Positions 17,248-25,618 of a stretch of 64,000 nt of DNA are shown piece after piece (the stretch's first letter is position 1; each line of letters starts with the position of its first letter). Under the pieces are notes generated by a model. The model did no database searches, was not told the origin of the DNA, and saw only the letters and a program-made list of their open reading frames with translations. This DNA comes from Paenibacillus piri (GTDB lineage: Bacteria > Bacillota > Bacilli > Paenibacillales > NBRC-103111): assembly GCF_004354045.1 (NCBI RefSeq), contig NZ_SMRT01000007.1:124001-188000 (forward strand). The letters run 5' to 3'. Made by a program: the position numbers and the translations under genes.

Positions 17248-18111
17248 ATGTCCATCACGTTATCCAACGCGGCCTTTACGTTTGTCGGCGCCGGCTCGAT
17301 GGCCGAAGCCATCGTCCGCGGTCTGACCTCGCTGAAGGATGGAAATCCTGAACGTATTACGATGCTGAACCGCCAGGACGCAGCCCGCCTGCATGATTTG
17401 CAGCAGCGCTACGGCATCCGCTATGCGGTTGAAGCCGAAGCCAGAAACCTTGCGATTGCGCAGGCGGATGTCGTCATCGTCGCCTTCAAGCCGAAAGACG
17501 CGATCGAGGGCTTAAAAGCATTGAGCCCGCAACTGAAGCGCAATCAACTGCTGGTCTCCGTGATCGCCGGCCTGTCCGCCGCAACGATCGAGGACATACT
17601 CGGACGGTCCGACCAGCCGATTGCGCGTACGATGCCGAATACCTCGAGCTCGATCGGTCTTGGCGCGACCGGCATTGCCTTTACCGCGGCCGTATCGGCC
17701 GACCAGCGGGAGCTGGCTAGTGCGATGTTTGCCTCGACCGGCATTGCCGCCGTCGTCGAGGAAGCCCGGTTGGACATCGTCACCGGCGTGTCCGGCAGCG
17801 GTCCGGCCTACATCTATTACATGATGGAGGCCATGATCGAGGGCGGCATCCGGGGCGGTCTTACGCCCGAAGCCGCCAGACAGCTGACGGTGCAAACCGT
17901 GCTCGGCGCGGCCAAAATGGTCGAGCTGACCGGTGAAGAGCCGGCCGAGCTGCGCCGCAAGGTGACGTCGCCGAACGGTACGACACAGGCCGCATTAGAG
18001 ACGCTGGACCGTTTCGACTTTGCTGCCGGCGTTACCCAGGCCGTTCTGCGGGCTGCCGAACGGGCAGGCGAGCTCGGGCAGGCGATCAGCGCGCAGGCGG
18101 CAAACCGCTAG
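17248..18111 (+). CDS. proC: Pyrroline-5-carboxylate reductase
   Basis: Final step of proline synthesis: reduces 1-pyrroline-5-carboxylate with NAD(P)H. 287 residues. The Rossmann domain starts FVGAGSMAEAIVRGL. Conserved segments are VIVAFKPKD, ISVIAG-like SVIAGLSAATIEDIL, ARTMPNTSSSIGLGATGI, and the dimerisation/substrate signature TGVSGSGPAYIYYMMEAM with the following AARQLTVQTVLGAAKM and KVTSPNGTTQAALETL. The start ATG follows AGAGGAGG. It stands 145 bp after proA with a structured repeat between but no intrinsic terminator, so co-transcription is likely. Confidence 0.96.
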   Translation: MSITLSNAAFTFVGAGSMAEAIVRGLTSLKDGNPERITMLNRQDAARLHDLQQRYGIRYAVEAEARNLAIAQADVVIVAFKPKDAIEGLKALSPQLKRNQLLVSVIAGLSAATIEDILGRSDQPIARTMPNTSSSIGLGATGIAFTAAVSADQRELASAMFASTGIAAVVEEARLDIVTGVSGSGPAYIYYMMEAMIEGGIRGGLTPEAARQLTVQTVLGAAKMVELTGEEPAELRRKVTSPNGTTQAALETLDRFDFAAGVTQAVLRAAERAGELGQAISAQAANR

Positions 18112-18146
18112 ACGCACCAAACCAATAGGAGCAGGTGAACCCAGAG

Positions 18147-19520
18147 ATGAATTCCTACTGTGCAGCAACTTATCGCTGCTACGATGAGAAAGCGGATTTT
18201 GATAAAAAGGCGCTCGGCATCGCCGTCGGCTTGACCGTGGGCAGCTGGACCGACCTCCCCGAGGCGAAAAAAGCGGAGATGGAACGCCACCTGGGCAAGG
18301 TTCTCTCGGTCACCGTCCATGAGCCCTCAGGCCCGGAGAAAACCGCCTCGGATCGTTACGCCGATATTACGATCGCTTACCCGGACGCCAATTTCAGCCG
18401 CGATATTCCGGCGCTGCTCGTCACCGTCTTCGGCAAGCTGTCGATGGATGGGCGTATCAAGCTGATCGACCTGTCGTTTTCGCCGCAATTTATTTCCGGC
18501 TTTCCAGGACCGAAATTCGGGATCGCCGGGGTGCGCAACCTTCTCGGCGTTCACGACCGCCCGCTTCTGATGAGTATTTTCAAATCGGTCATCGGACACG
18601 ATCTTGCCGCGCTGCGCGAGCAATTTTATTTGCAGGCCGCAGGCGGCGTCGATCTGATCAAAGATGACGAAATCTTATTCGAAAACCCGCTGACTCCGAT
18701 CGAAAAGCGGGTTGAAGCCTGCCTGCAGGCAGCCGAACAGGCGAAGCGCGAAACTGGACAGGAGCTGCTGTACGCCGTCAACCTGACGGGACCGACCTTC
18801 GGTCTGCTGGATCATGCCCGCAAGGCGATCGCACACGGCGCCAACGCGCTGCTGTTCAATGTGCTGGCCTACGGATTTGACGTATTAAGCGAGCTAAGCC
18901 GCCATCCGGATATTAAGGTGCCGATTATGGCCCATCCCGCCCTGGCGGGCGCCTTCTATCCATCGGCCTACCATGGCATTGCCGCCAATGTGCTGCTCGG
19001 CAAGCTGATGCGGCTGGCCGGCGCCGATCTCGTGCTGTTCCCTTCGCCCTACGGCTCCGTCGTGATGCCGCGCGAAGAAAACATGGCGATCAAAGAAGTG
19101 CTGTTAACCGAAGCTGCTGAAAGCTACGTATACAGCGGATCGAGCAGCGCGAACAACGTTCAGACCGGTGCTCCGGCGGGTACGTCAGCTGTCGCGTCGG
19201 ATTCAGTCGGGACGCCGGCGGGCACATCCGGCCGCAGCGCGGCCGCAGCGCCTGTTCTGCCGCTCAAAACAAGCTTTCCCGTCCCGTCCGCGGGCATCCA
19301 TCCCGGCCTCGTTCCGCTCATTTTGAAAGATTTCGGCGATCAGACAGTCGTTAACGCAGGCGGAGGCATTCATGGCCATCCGATGGGCACGATAGCGGGC
19401 GGACAAGCGTTCCGGCAAGCCATCGATGCTAGCAAGTCGGGCATTCCTTTGCAGGATTACGCCGCGAACGGCCATTCTGAGCTTCAGGCCGCCATTCAAG
19501 CATGGGGGAGCAAGGGATGA
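18147..19520 (+). CDS. mtnW: 2,3-diketo-5-methylthiopentyl-1-phosphate enolase (RuBisCO-like protein)
   Basis: Enolase of the methionine salvage pathway, form IV RuBisCO-like. 457 residues from the ATG at 18147 (AGGTGA 8 bases upstream; an upstream in-frame GTG overlaps the ribosome site). The carbamylated-lysine motif is intact, GGVDLIKDDEILFENP with Lys172, Asp174 and Glu175. Other RLP segments present are SGFPGPKFGIAGVR, VNLTGPTFGLLDHARKAIAH, MAHPALAGAF, and VVNAGGGIHGHPMGTIAGG near the C-terminus. Odd feature: residues about 330-370 form an Ala/Gly/Ser/Thr-rich low-complexity insertion, making the protein about 40 residues longer than B. subtilis MtnW (414). It begins 35 bp after proC with no terminator between, overlaps mtnX by 4 bp, and is therefore part of the proline operon. 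Confidence 0.93.
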   Translation: MNSYCAATYRCYDEKADFDKKALGIAVGLTVGSWTDLPEAKKAEMERHLGKVLSVTVHEPSGPEKTASDRYADITIAYPDANFSRDIPALLVTVFGKLSMDGRIKLIDLSFSPQFISGFPGPKFGIAGVRNLLGVHDRPLLMSIFKSVIGHDLAALREQFYLQAAGGVDLIKDDEILFENPLTPIEKRVEACLQAAEQAKRETGQELLYAVNLTGPTFGLLDHARKAIAHGANALLFNVLAYGFDVLSELSRHPDIKVPIMAHPALAGAFYPSAYHGIAANVLLGKLMRLAGADLVLFPSPYGSVVMPREENMAIKEVLLTEAAESYVYSGSSSANNVQTGAPAGTSAVASDSVGTPAGTSGRSAAAAPVLPLKTSFPVPSAGIHPGLVPLILKDFGDQTVVNAGGGIHGHPMGTIAGGQAFRQAIDASKSGIPLQDYAANGHSELQAAIQAWGSKG

Positions 19521-20176
19521 AGCGCGAACGGATCATCTTCTGCGACTTTGACGGCACCATTACCGTTAATGACAACATCGTCGCCATTATGAAGCATTTT
19601 AAACCCGAAGGCTGGGACCGTCTCGTCGATCAGGTCATTTCCAAGACGATTTCGATCCGTGAAGGAGTCGGACGAATGTTCGCTCTGCTGCCGACCTCAC
19701 GCAAGCAGGAAGTGATCGATTATGCGATCCAAAATGTGACGATACGGGACGGCTTCGCCGAGCTTTTGGACTATTGCCGAACGCGGCATATCACATTTCT
19801 CGTGACGAGCGGCGGGATCGACTTTTTCGTTTATCCCGTCTTGTCGGCCTTTCCGATACCGGCCAGCCATATATATTGCAACGGCAGCGATTTCAGCGGC
19901 AGTCACATTCAAATTTTATGGCCGCACGCTTGTGACGAGCATTGCGGCAACGATTGCGGGATGTGCAAAACGGCTATCATCCGCGGCTATCCGAAGGAGC
20001 AATACGAACGCATTTTGATCGGGGACAGCGTAACCGATTTTGAAGGGGCCAAGCTGGCGGATACGGTTTTCGCACGCTCCCATTTAATCGGCTTGTGCCA
20101 AAATCTCGGATTGCACTATTACCCCTTCGACAATTTTCACGATGTACTTCGACGTCTGGAGGAAAACGAATCATGA
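19517..20176 (+). CDS. mtnX: 2-hydroxy-3-keto-5-methylthiopentenyl-1-phosphate phosphatase
   Basis: HAD-superfamily phosphatase acting after MtnW in methionine salvage, yielding the acireductone. 219 residues starting MKRERIIFCDFDGTITVNDN, which holds the nucleophile motif DFDGT. Motif II Ser/Thr is in LVTSGGIDFFVYP and motif III acidic residues are in RILIGDSVTDFEGAKLAD. A cysteine-rich segment CDEHCGNDCGMCKT near residue 145 is also typical of MtnX relatives. The ATG overlaps the mtnW stop (ATGA), indicating translational coupling; the stop overlaps the mtnB start in the same way. Confidence 0.93.
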   Translation: MKRERIIFCDFDGTITVNDNIVAIMKHFKPEGWDRLVDQVISKTISIREGVGRMFALLPTSRKQEVIDYAIQNVTIRDGFAELLDYCRTRHITFLVTSGGIDFFVYPVLSAFPIPASHIYCNGSDFSGSHIQILWPHACDEHCGNDCGMCKTAIIRGYPKEQYERILIGDSVTDFEGAKLADTVFARSHLIGLCQNLGLHYYPFDNFHDVLRRLEENES

Positions 20177-20814
20177 TTTCAGCGCTTCGTTTGGAAGAAA
20201 AGCAGCAGGCATTTGCCGAGCTGACCGAAATTAAAACAACTTTGGCCGCAAGAGGCTGGTTTCCGGCAACGAGCGGCAATCTGTCCATCCGTGTAGGCGA
20301 CTTCTCGCCCGAACAATTTACATTCGCAATCACATCCAGCGGAAAAGACAAATCCGTCAACACCCCCTCCGACTTTTTATTAGTCGACGCACAGGGCAAG
20401 CCTACCGAGACGACCGGCTTAAAGCCGTCCGCCGAAACCTTGATTCATTGCGAAATATATCGTGCAACGGGCTGCGGAGCGATTTTTCATGTGCATACCG
20501 TGTTTAACAATATAGTTTCCGAACTGTTCTGGGAGCGTCAATCGATTCCCGTACAGGGCGTGGAGCTGATTAAGGGCTTTAATATTTGGGAAGAGGATGC
20601 GCAGATTGAAATCCCGATTCTTCCCAACTATGCGGAAATACCGCGGATCGCCGTGCTGGTGGAAAAAGCCATTGTCCCGCGGATACCGGGCATTATGCTG
20701 CGCAATCACGGAATTTACGCCTGGGGAGCCAACGCGTTCGAAGCGAAGCGGCATCTCGAAGCTTTCGAATATCTGTTCGAATATGTGTACCGGATGGAGC
20801 TGCTGAAGAAATAG
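20173..20814 (+). CDS. mtnB: Methylthioribulose-1-phosphate dehydratase
   Basis: Zn-dependent dehydratase of the class II aldolase/adducin fold; it makes the diketo intermediate used by MtnW. 213 residues starting MISALRLEEKQQAFAELTEI. This ATG overlaps the mtnX stop and has GGAGG upstream. Features: GWFPATSGNLSIRV, ITSSGKDKSV, the metal-binding GAIFHVHTVFNNI (two His) and IMLRNHGIYAWG with the third His. It is last in the apparent proB-proA-proC-mtnW-mtnX-mtnB operon. mtnD (acireductone dioxygenase), which follows in B. subtilis, is not next to it here. Confidence 0.93.
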   Translation: MISALRLEEKQQAFAELTEIKTTLAARGWFPATSGNLSIRVGDFSPEQFTFAITSSGKDKSVNTPSDFLLVDAQGKPTETTGLKPSAETLIHCEIYRATGCGAIFHVHTVFNNIVSELFWERQSIPVQGVELIKGFNIWEEDAQIEIPILPNYAEIPRIAVLVEKAIVPRIPGIMLRNHGIYAWGANAFEAKRHLEAFEYLFEYVYRMELLKK

Positions 20815-20823
20815 CGCCTTATT

Positions 20824-20898
20824 GAAAAATCCCCCTTTCCGATCACGGACATGCTGCTGTCAGAGGCGGGATCCCATGAACGCGGAGGGGGATTTTTT
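20824..20898 (+). terminator. Terminator after mtnB
   Basis: AAAAATCCCCC (from 20825) pairs with GGGGGATTTTT (20887-20898) across a long loop, followed by the T-run. It is symmetrical enough to work in both directions and closes the pro-mtn operon. Confidence 0.75.
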
Positions 20899-20975
20899 GC
20901 TACTAAAGAGTGGATCAATCGAGCTTGCTGTGGTACGATGGGTGAAATTTACCTTTTACCGGGAGAGTGAATTTA

Positions 20976-21506
20976 TTGAACGCTCAAGTCGATCTTGTCG
21001 AGCCTTCGGACGCATACCGCGAGGCTTATGTTTCATTTTATGAAGAATGGTTGGAAAGCAAGGAAAAGATGGTTCCGTTCGTGATCTGCAAAGCTCCGTA
21101 TCCGTTTCAGACGATGCTGCAGCATTTGGCCGATGAGCGCAATGAAGAACTGCTGCCTGACGGGTGGGTTCCTGCCTCCACTTACTGGTTGATCGACGCC
21201 GGACACCAAGTGGTCGGCGCCGTCAACATCCGCCACCGGCTGAACCCCAAGCTGCTCAACAGCGGTGGTCATATCGGCTATGGCATCCGGCCGTCGGAAA
21301 GACGCAAAGGCTACGCGACCGCTCTGCTTGGCCTTGCGCTGCAGCAAGCGGCCCGGCTCGGCATCTCGAAAGCGCTCCTCTGCTGCGACAGCGGCAACAT
21401 CGGCTCCGAACGGACCATCCTGAAGCACGGAGGCGTATTTGAATCCGAGTACACGGAAGCGGACGGCGGAATCGTACGCCGATTTTGGATCGAGCTTAGC
21501 CGGTAA
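20976..21506 (+). CDS. GNAT family N-acetyltransferase
   Basis: A 176-residue Gcn5-related acetyltransferase. The acetyl-CoA-binding motif A is clear: IGYGIRPSERRKGYATALLG (V/I-x-x-x-R-x-x-G-x-G/A pattern), followed by LGISKALLCCDSGNIGSERT and the C-terminal GGVFESEYTE typical of YdfB/YesJ-like members. The TTG at 20976 is chosen since GGGAGAG then lies 8 bases upstream; the GTG nine bases earlier abuts the ribosome site. The acceptor substrate is unknown. The gene's 3' end overlaps the convergent helD gene by 11 bp. Confidence 0.85.
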   Translation: MNAQVDLVEPSDAYREAYVSFYEEWLESKEKMVPFVICKAPYPFQTMLQHLADERNEELLPDGWVPASTYWLIDAGHQVVGAVNIRHRLNPKLLNSGGHIGYGIRPSERRKGYATALLGLALQQAARLGISKALLCCDSGNIGSERTILKHGGVFESEYTEADGGIVRRFWIELSR

Positions 21507-23853
21507 ACTCGTACGTATCCGGATGCTGTTCCGCGATAAATGGGCTGACGTCGCCCGCTGCGTATAAATGCAGCCGATGCATCGCCCGCGTGCAGGCAGT
21601 GTAGAACAGCTTGCGCTCGTTTTCGCGAGAATAACGGAGCTTGCCGGCGTCGTATATAATGACGGCGTCGAATTCGACCCCCTTGGCCAAATAGGCAGGA
21701 ATCACCATCGTGCCTCTTTCAAAATCCGGCGTATATTGCGTGATCAGACTTAATTCAAATTGCTCCTTGAATTCGTCGTACACCTGCGCGCTTTCCGCCG
21801 CCGTTTTGCAAATAATGGCGATCGAATCGCAGCCTTCGGCCCGCAGCGACGCTATGCGGGAGGCCACAGCCGCAGGCAGCCCCTCGCGGTCCGGCATTAC
21901 CGTAACGGTCGGTTTCGCGCCATCCCGGTTGAACGGTTCAATCGTCTCGCCGCCCGGCACCATTCCCCGCGTAAATTCGACGATCTGCCGGGTCGAGCGG
22001 TAGCTGCGCGTCAAACGGATCAGCTCGGTCTGATCCGCCCCGTACAGCTCGATGATCGTACCGACATCCTCCAACACCGGTGCATGCGCGTAAATCGCCT
22101 GGTTCAAATCGCCCAGTGCGGTCATCTTGGCGCGAGGAAACAGCTTTTTCAAAAACTCAAGCTGAAACGGCGAATAATCCTGAATTTCATCGACCATCAC
22201 ATGTTTAACCGACGTGTTGGTTTGAAAGCCGAGCATCAGCTCCTGCAAATATAAATAAGGTGTCGCATCCTCGTAGGCAAGCTCTTTTCGCTCAAGCTTC
22301 GCTAATGTTTCACGGCATATTTCAGCCCAATACGCGGGAACCGCATCGCTGCCTGCAAGCCGCTCGAACAGCTTTTCGTCGCTGAACAGCTGCATGTATA
22401 GCTTGCGCGCATCAACGAAAAAAAGTTTACGGATTTTGCTGCGAAGCGGCTTCAGCTCCTCACGGACGATCGATCGGCAGATCAACTCCTTTTCCCTGTC
22501 GAAATCGTCGAATGAATCGTCCTTCCCTTTCATTCCTTTGCGCAGCTGCTTGTAGGAGCGCATGTAATCCTCGGGCTCGAGCAATTCAGCCTGCTCCTCA
22601 ACCCACTCCTGCTTCCATTCCGTTTTCTCCAGCGCGTCGATTTCGTTCAGCAGCCAGTCGCGCAGCAGCACAATCCGGTTAGGCAGACGGACGGACGAAT
22701 CGTATGCATAAAACTTTTCCATCATCTTCTCACGCGAAACGACAGCCCGCCCCCTAAACCGGATCGGTTTAAAGAGCATTCCTGCTTGCTCCAGCTCCTG
22801 TTTGTAAGTCTGGATAGCGTGTAAAAAAGCGGTAGAAGCTTTATAACGGACCGCTTCCATTCTGGCCGCGTATCCCGGTCCCGCAGCTTCCGGCCCCGAT
22901 AGCACGTATTCCATCTGGCTGAACGGATCCTCCAGTTGAAACTGTCTGCCAAGCCGCTTCTCCAAATACTGCTGGAACGTCGTCTGCTCCATATTTTCTT
23001 CACCCAGCTCGGGAAGAACGGTCGACACATAGCTGTTGAACATCGGATTCGGCGAAAACAGCACCATTTGATCCGCCTTCAGCGTTTCCCGGTGCTTATA
23101 CAGCAAATACGCGGCGCGCTGCAGCGCTGCCGATGTTTTCCCGCTCCCCGCCGCTCCCTGTACGATCAACATCCGGCTGTGATCATTGCGGATGATCCGG
23201 TTCTGCTCCCTCTGAATCGTCGCCACGATGCTCCGCATTTGCGCGTCGGAGCTTTGACTCAGCACCTGCTGCAGCAGCTCGTCGCCAATGGTCACTCCCG
23301 TATCGAACATGAGCCGGATATGGCCGTCCCTGATGACGTACTGCCGTTTTAACGTAACGGTTCCGTGAATATCGCCGGCCGGCGTCACATAAGCCGCAGC
23401 ACCCGGTCCATAGTCATAGTAAAGGCTCGATATGGGCGCCCGCCAGTCGTAGACCAGATAGCTTCCCTGCTCCTCATCCAAAAAGGTGGCAATTCCGAGA
23501 TAAATGCGTTCCTCCCGCCGGTCCCCGTCCTCTTGAAAATCGATTCTCCCAAAATAAGGCGAACGAACCAGCCGCTTCATTTTGCTCAGCGCTTCTGCGG
23601 CGTGGCGGTAGCTGCGTTCGCGCTCAGACAAAAGCTCGGCCTGCTGCCTCAGGCTCCAATAAGATTCAATCTTATCCTCATGCGTGCTTAAATTAATCGT
23701 CACGTCGTCCCAAAAATGTTTGCGGATCGAAACGACCTCGGTTTTAACGGAGCCTGTCTCCAGTTCCAGCGCTTGAATGCGCTGTTCGATTTTATCCGTT
23801 ACTTCATCTACGCGCGCTTGCTCTAAGCGCCATTGTTGTTCGGTTACGCCCAT
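21496..23853 (-). CDS. helD: HelD-type RNA polymerase-associated UvrD/Rep-like ATPase
   Basis: A 785-residue superfamily 1 helicase-like ATPase. The first 90 residues form an antiparallel coiled coil (VDEVTDKIEQRIQALELETG and KIESYWSLRQQAELLSERER), as in HelD proteins, whose arm enters the RNA polymerase secondary channel. Walker A GAAGSGKTS is at 233-241; motif II/III VDEIQDYSPFQLEFLKKLFP and ALGDLNQAI are present; the C-terminal motifs RLTRSYRSTRQIVEFTRGM and FYTACTRAMHRLHLY are intact. Established: HelD recycles stalled RNA polymerase; some relatives (HelR) give rifampicin tolerance. Start ATG after GAGGCGATTGGA. Single-gene unit. Confidence 0.9.
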   Translation of the reverse strand: MGVTEQQWRLEQARVDEVTDKIEQRIQALELETGSVKTEVVSIRKHFWDDVTINLSTHEDKIESYWSLRQQAELLSERERSYRHAAEALSKMKRLVRSPYFGRIDFQEDGDRREERIYLGIATFLDEEQGSYLVYDWRAPISSLYYDYGPGAAAYVTPAGDIHGTVTLKRQYVIRDGHIRLMFDTGVTIGDELLQQVLSQSSDAQMRSIVATIQREQNRIIRNDHSRMLIVQGAAGSGKTSAALQRAAYLLYKHRETLKADQMVLFSPNPMFNSYVSTVLPELGEENMEQTTFQQYLEKRLGRQFQLEDPFSQMEYVLSGPEAAGPGYAARMEAVRYKASTAFLHAIQTYKQELEQAGMLFKPIRFRGRAVVSREKMMEKFYAYDSSVRLPNRIVLLRDWLLNEIDALEKTEWKQEWVEEQAELLEPEDYMRSYKQLRKGMKGKDDSFDDFDREKELICRSIVREELKPLRSKIRKLFFVDARKLYMQLFSDEKLFERLAGSDAVPAYWAEICRETLAKLERKELAYEDATPYLYLQELMLGFQTNTSVKHVMVDEIQDYSPFQLEFLKKLFPRAKMTALGDLNQAIYAHAPVLEDVGTIIELYGADQTELIRLTRSYRSTRQIVEFTRGMVPGGETIEPFNRDGAKPTVTVMPDREGLPAAVASRIASLRAEGCDSIAIICKTAAESAQVYDEFKEQFELSLITQYTPDFERGTMVIPAYLAKGVEFDAVIIYDAGKLRYSRENERKLFYTACTRAMHRLHLYAAGDVSPFIAEQHPDTYEFTG

Positions 23854-23910
23854 TCCAATCGCCTCTTTTCCGAAAAGTAACTGTTCACGATAAAAAATCC
23901 GTCTTTCGAA

Positions 23911-23940
23911 TTGACAACGGGGTGTGTCTTGTGCTAAAAT
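23911..23940 (+). promoter_or_regulatory. Strong orphan promoter upstream of a gene-free region
   Basis: TTGACA (23911-23916), 18-base spacer, TAAAAT (23935-23940), reading forward, away from helD and toward the convergent pyrE terminator. No coding frame follows. The reverse complement TTGTCAA overlaps a possible -35 for helD. Confidence 0.6.
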
Positions 23941-23946
23941 TAAATT

Positions 23947-24035
23947 AGAAAGTTATACCCTTTTTATCGGAAAATTCTAAACTCCAAATATCATTTTAAC
24001 ATCCCCGGCTTCCTAATGCAACCTGGAAGTTTTTT
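23947..24035 (+). ncRNA. Putative small RNA (promoter to terminator, about 90 nt)
   Basis: The transcript predicted from the TTGACA/TAAAAT promoter would run to CTTCC (24009-24013) / GGAAG (24025-24029) followed by TTTTTT. It contains no ATG-initiated frame of useful length, and is AT-rich at its 5' end. The terminator stem is short (5-6 bp), so this is a candidate only. I do not recognise a known RNA family. Confidence 0.35.
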
Positions 24036-24100
24036 GTGTTTTTATTTTCTCCCCCTCCATTCTTGATTCCGTTAACAATGATACATAATTTCTTAAACAA

Positions 24101-24140
24101 CAATAAAGACCTTAAGCGTTCCGCCCGAACGCTCAAGGTC
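24101..24140 (-). terminator. Terminator of the pyrimidine operon (after pyrE)
   Basis: GACCTTAAGCGTT (24108-24120) pairs with AACGCTCAAGGTC (24128-24140), 13 bp with one wobble; on the reverse strand it is followed by TTTATTGTTG. It lies 35 bp after the pyrE stop. Confidence 0.8.
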
Positions 24141-24174
24141 TAAGGTCTTCATAAGTACATCATAACTTTGCGTT

Positions 24175-24831
24175 TTATTTCCCGTATTCGCTTGGATTCA
24201 AGCGCCATGCTTTCAGTGCTTCCAGATCCTGCTTCTGGATGCTGCCCTGATTTAAAGCCACTTCGAGCAGGACGCTGTAATTGGTCAATGTCTCGAACGG
24301 AATTCCGGCTTCGCCGAAGGCGGCAGCCGCCTTGTCAAACTGGTACGAAAAAATGCCGAACACGGACAGCGCTTCGGCTCCCGCATCGTTGACCGCCTGA
24401 GCCACCTTCAGCGAGCTGCCGCCGGTTGAGATCAGATCCTCGATGACGACTGTCTTTTGTCCCGGACGGATCGTACCCTCGATCAAATTTTCTTTGCCGT
24501 GGCCCTTTGCTTTATCGCGTACATAGACCATCGGCAAATTGAGCTTCTGCGCTACCCATGAGGCGTGAGGAATTCCGCCTGTCGCCGCCCCGGCGATCAC
24601 CTCGGTATCCGGGAAATTGTCGCGGATCAATGCCACGAAGCCTTCGGCTATCAGTTCGCGGATTTCCGGATACGAAATCGTCAACCGGTTATCGCAGTAG
24701 ATCGGCGATTTCAAGCCGGAGGTCCATGTAAACGGCTGCTGCGGCCGCAGGGCGACGGCTTGAATCTGCAGCAGCGCCGCCGCTATTTTTTCCGCAAGCT
24801 GCGGGTTGGTCGTTATCGTCTGAGAACTCAT
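24175..24831 (-). CDS. pyrE: Orotate phosphoribosyltransferase
   Basis: Converts orotate and PRPP to orotidine monophosphate. 218 residues; the ATG at 24831 is chosen because AAAGGAG is 8 bases upstream, while an in-frame TTG two codons earlier is too close. Key segments: TWTSGLKSPIYCDNRLTISY (substrate-binding start), VIAGAATGGIPHASWVAQKL, YVRDKAKGHGKENLIEG (flexible catalytic loop), and the PRPP signature VVIEDLISTGGSSLKVA. It is last gene of the pyr operon. Confidence 0.96.
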   Translation of the reverse strand: MSSQTITTNPQLAEKIAAALLQIQAVALRPQQPFTWTSGLKSPIYCDNRLTISYPEIRELIAEGFVALIRDNFPDTEVIAGAATGGIPHASWVAQKLNLPMVYVRDKAKGHGKENLIEGTIRPGQKTVVIEDLISTGGSSLKVAQAVNDAGAEALSVFGIFSYQFDKAAAAFGEAGIPFETLTNYSVLLEVALNQGSIQKQDLEALKAWRLNPSEYGK

Positions 24832-24851
24832 GAACAACTCTCCTTTGGCAA

Positions 24852-25577
24852 TTAATGTATCGACTCGATAATTTGCTCCAATGCGGCACGCGGCTCGGCG
24901 GCTGCCGTGATCGGACGTCCGATCACGACATAATCGGTGCCTTGGGCGAATGCTTCTGGCGGCGTCATGACGCGCGACTGATCGCCGATGGCTGCGCCGG
25001 CAGGCCGAATGCCGGGCGTGACCGTCACAAAGCCCGGACCGCAGGCGGCTTTAAGTTGCGTTACTTCCAGCGGCGAGGCGACGACGCCGTGCAGGCCGGC
25101 TGCCTGCGCCAGCTTCGCATAGCGTATTACGGCATCCTCTACGGCTCCGGCGATGCCAATCTCATTGTTCATGACGATGCGGCTCGTGCTCGTCAGCTGG
25201 GTCACGCCGATAACCAGCGGCTTGACGCCGCTTCCTCCGGCAAGAGCCTTGTCTACGCCTTCGAGCGCCGCTTCCATCATCGCTCTGCCTCCGGCGGCAT
25301 GGACGTTAAACATATCGACGCCAAGTCGCGTTACGCTCTCCGAGCCGCCTTTGACCGTATTCGGAATATCGTGCATTTTCAAATCAAGGAACACTTTGTA
25401 GCCTTTTTCTTTCAGCTCCGCGACGAAGCCCGGACCCGCACTGTAAAACAACTGCATCCCGACCTTCATGTAGCACGGAATGCCTTTCAGCGATTCCACC
25501 AGTTTGCGCGCGTCCGCCGCTTCCGCATAATCCAGCGCAACCATAATTCGTTCTGCAATACCCGATTGAATGGTCAT
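24852..25577 (-). CDS. pyrF: Orotidine 5'-phosphate decarboxylase
   Basis: Last step of UMP synthesis. 241 residues, TIM-barrel. The catalytic tetrad is visible in VFLDLKMHDIPNTVKGG (Asp-x-Lys-x-x-Asp-Ile-Pro-x-T), preceded by ALDYAEAADARKLVESL and followed by VNVHA-like MFNVHAAGGRAMME. The phosphate-binding end is VTPGIRPAGAAIGDQSRVMT, then DYVVIGRPIT. It is 20 bp upstream of pyrE, but 257 bp downstream of carB, a gap packed with hairpins. Confidence 0.96.
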   Translation of the reverse strand: MTIQSGIAERIMVALDYAEAADARKLVESLKGIPCYMKVGMQLFYSAGPGFVAELKEKGYKVFLDLKMHDIPNTVKGGSESVTRLGVDMFNVHAAGGRAMMEAALEGVDKALAGGSGVKPLVIGVTQLTSTSRIVMNNEIGIAGAVEDAVIRYAKLAQAAGLHGVVASPLEVTQLKAACGPGFVTVTPGIRPAGAAIGDQSRVMTPPEAFAQGTDYVVIGRPITAAAEPRAALEQIIESIH

Positions 25578-25618
25578 GACTTCCCGCCCCCGTTTTGGTT
25601 AGTATATGCCCAATCAGA

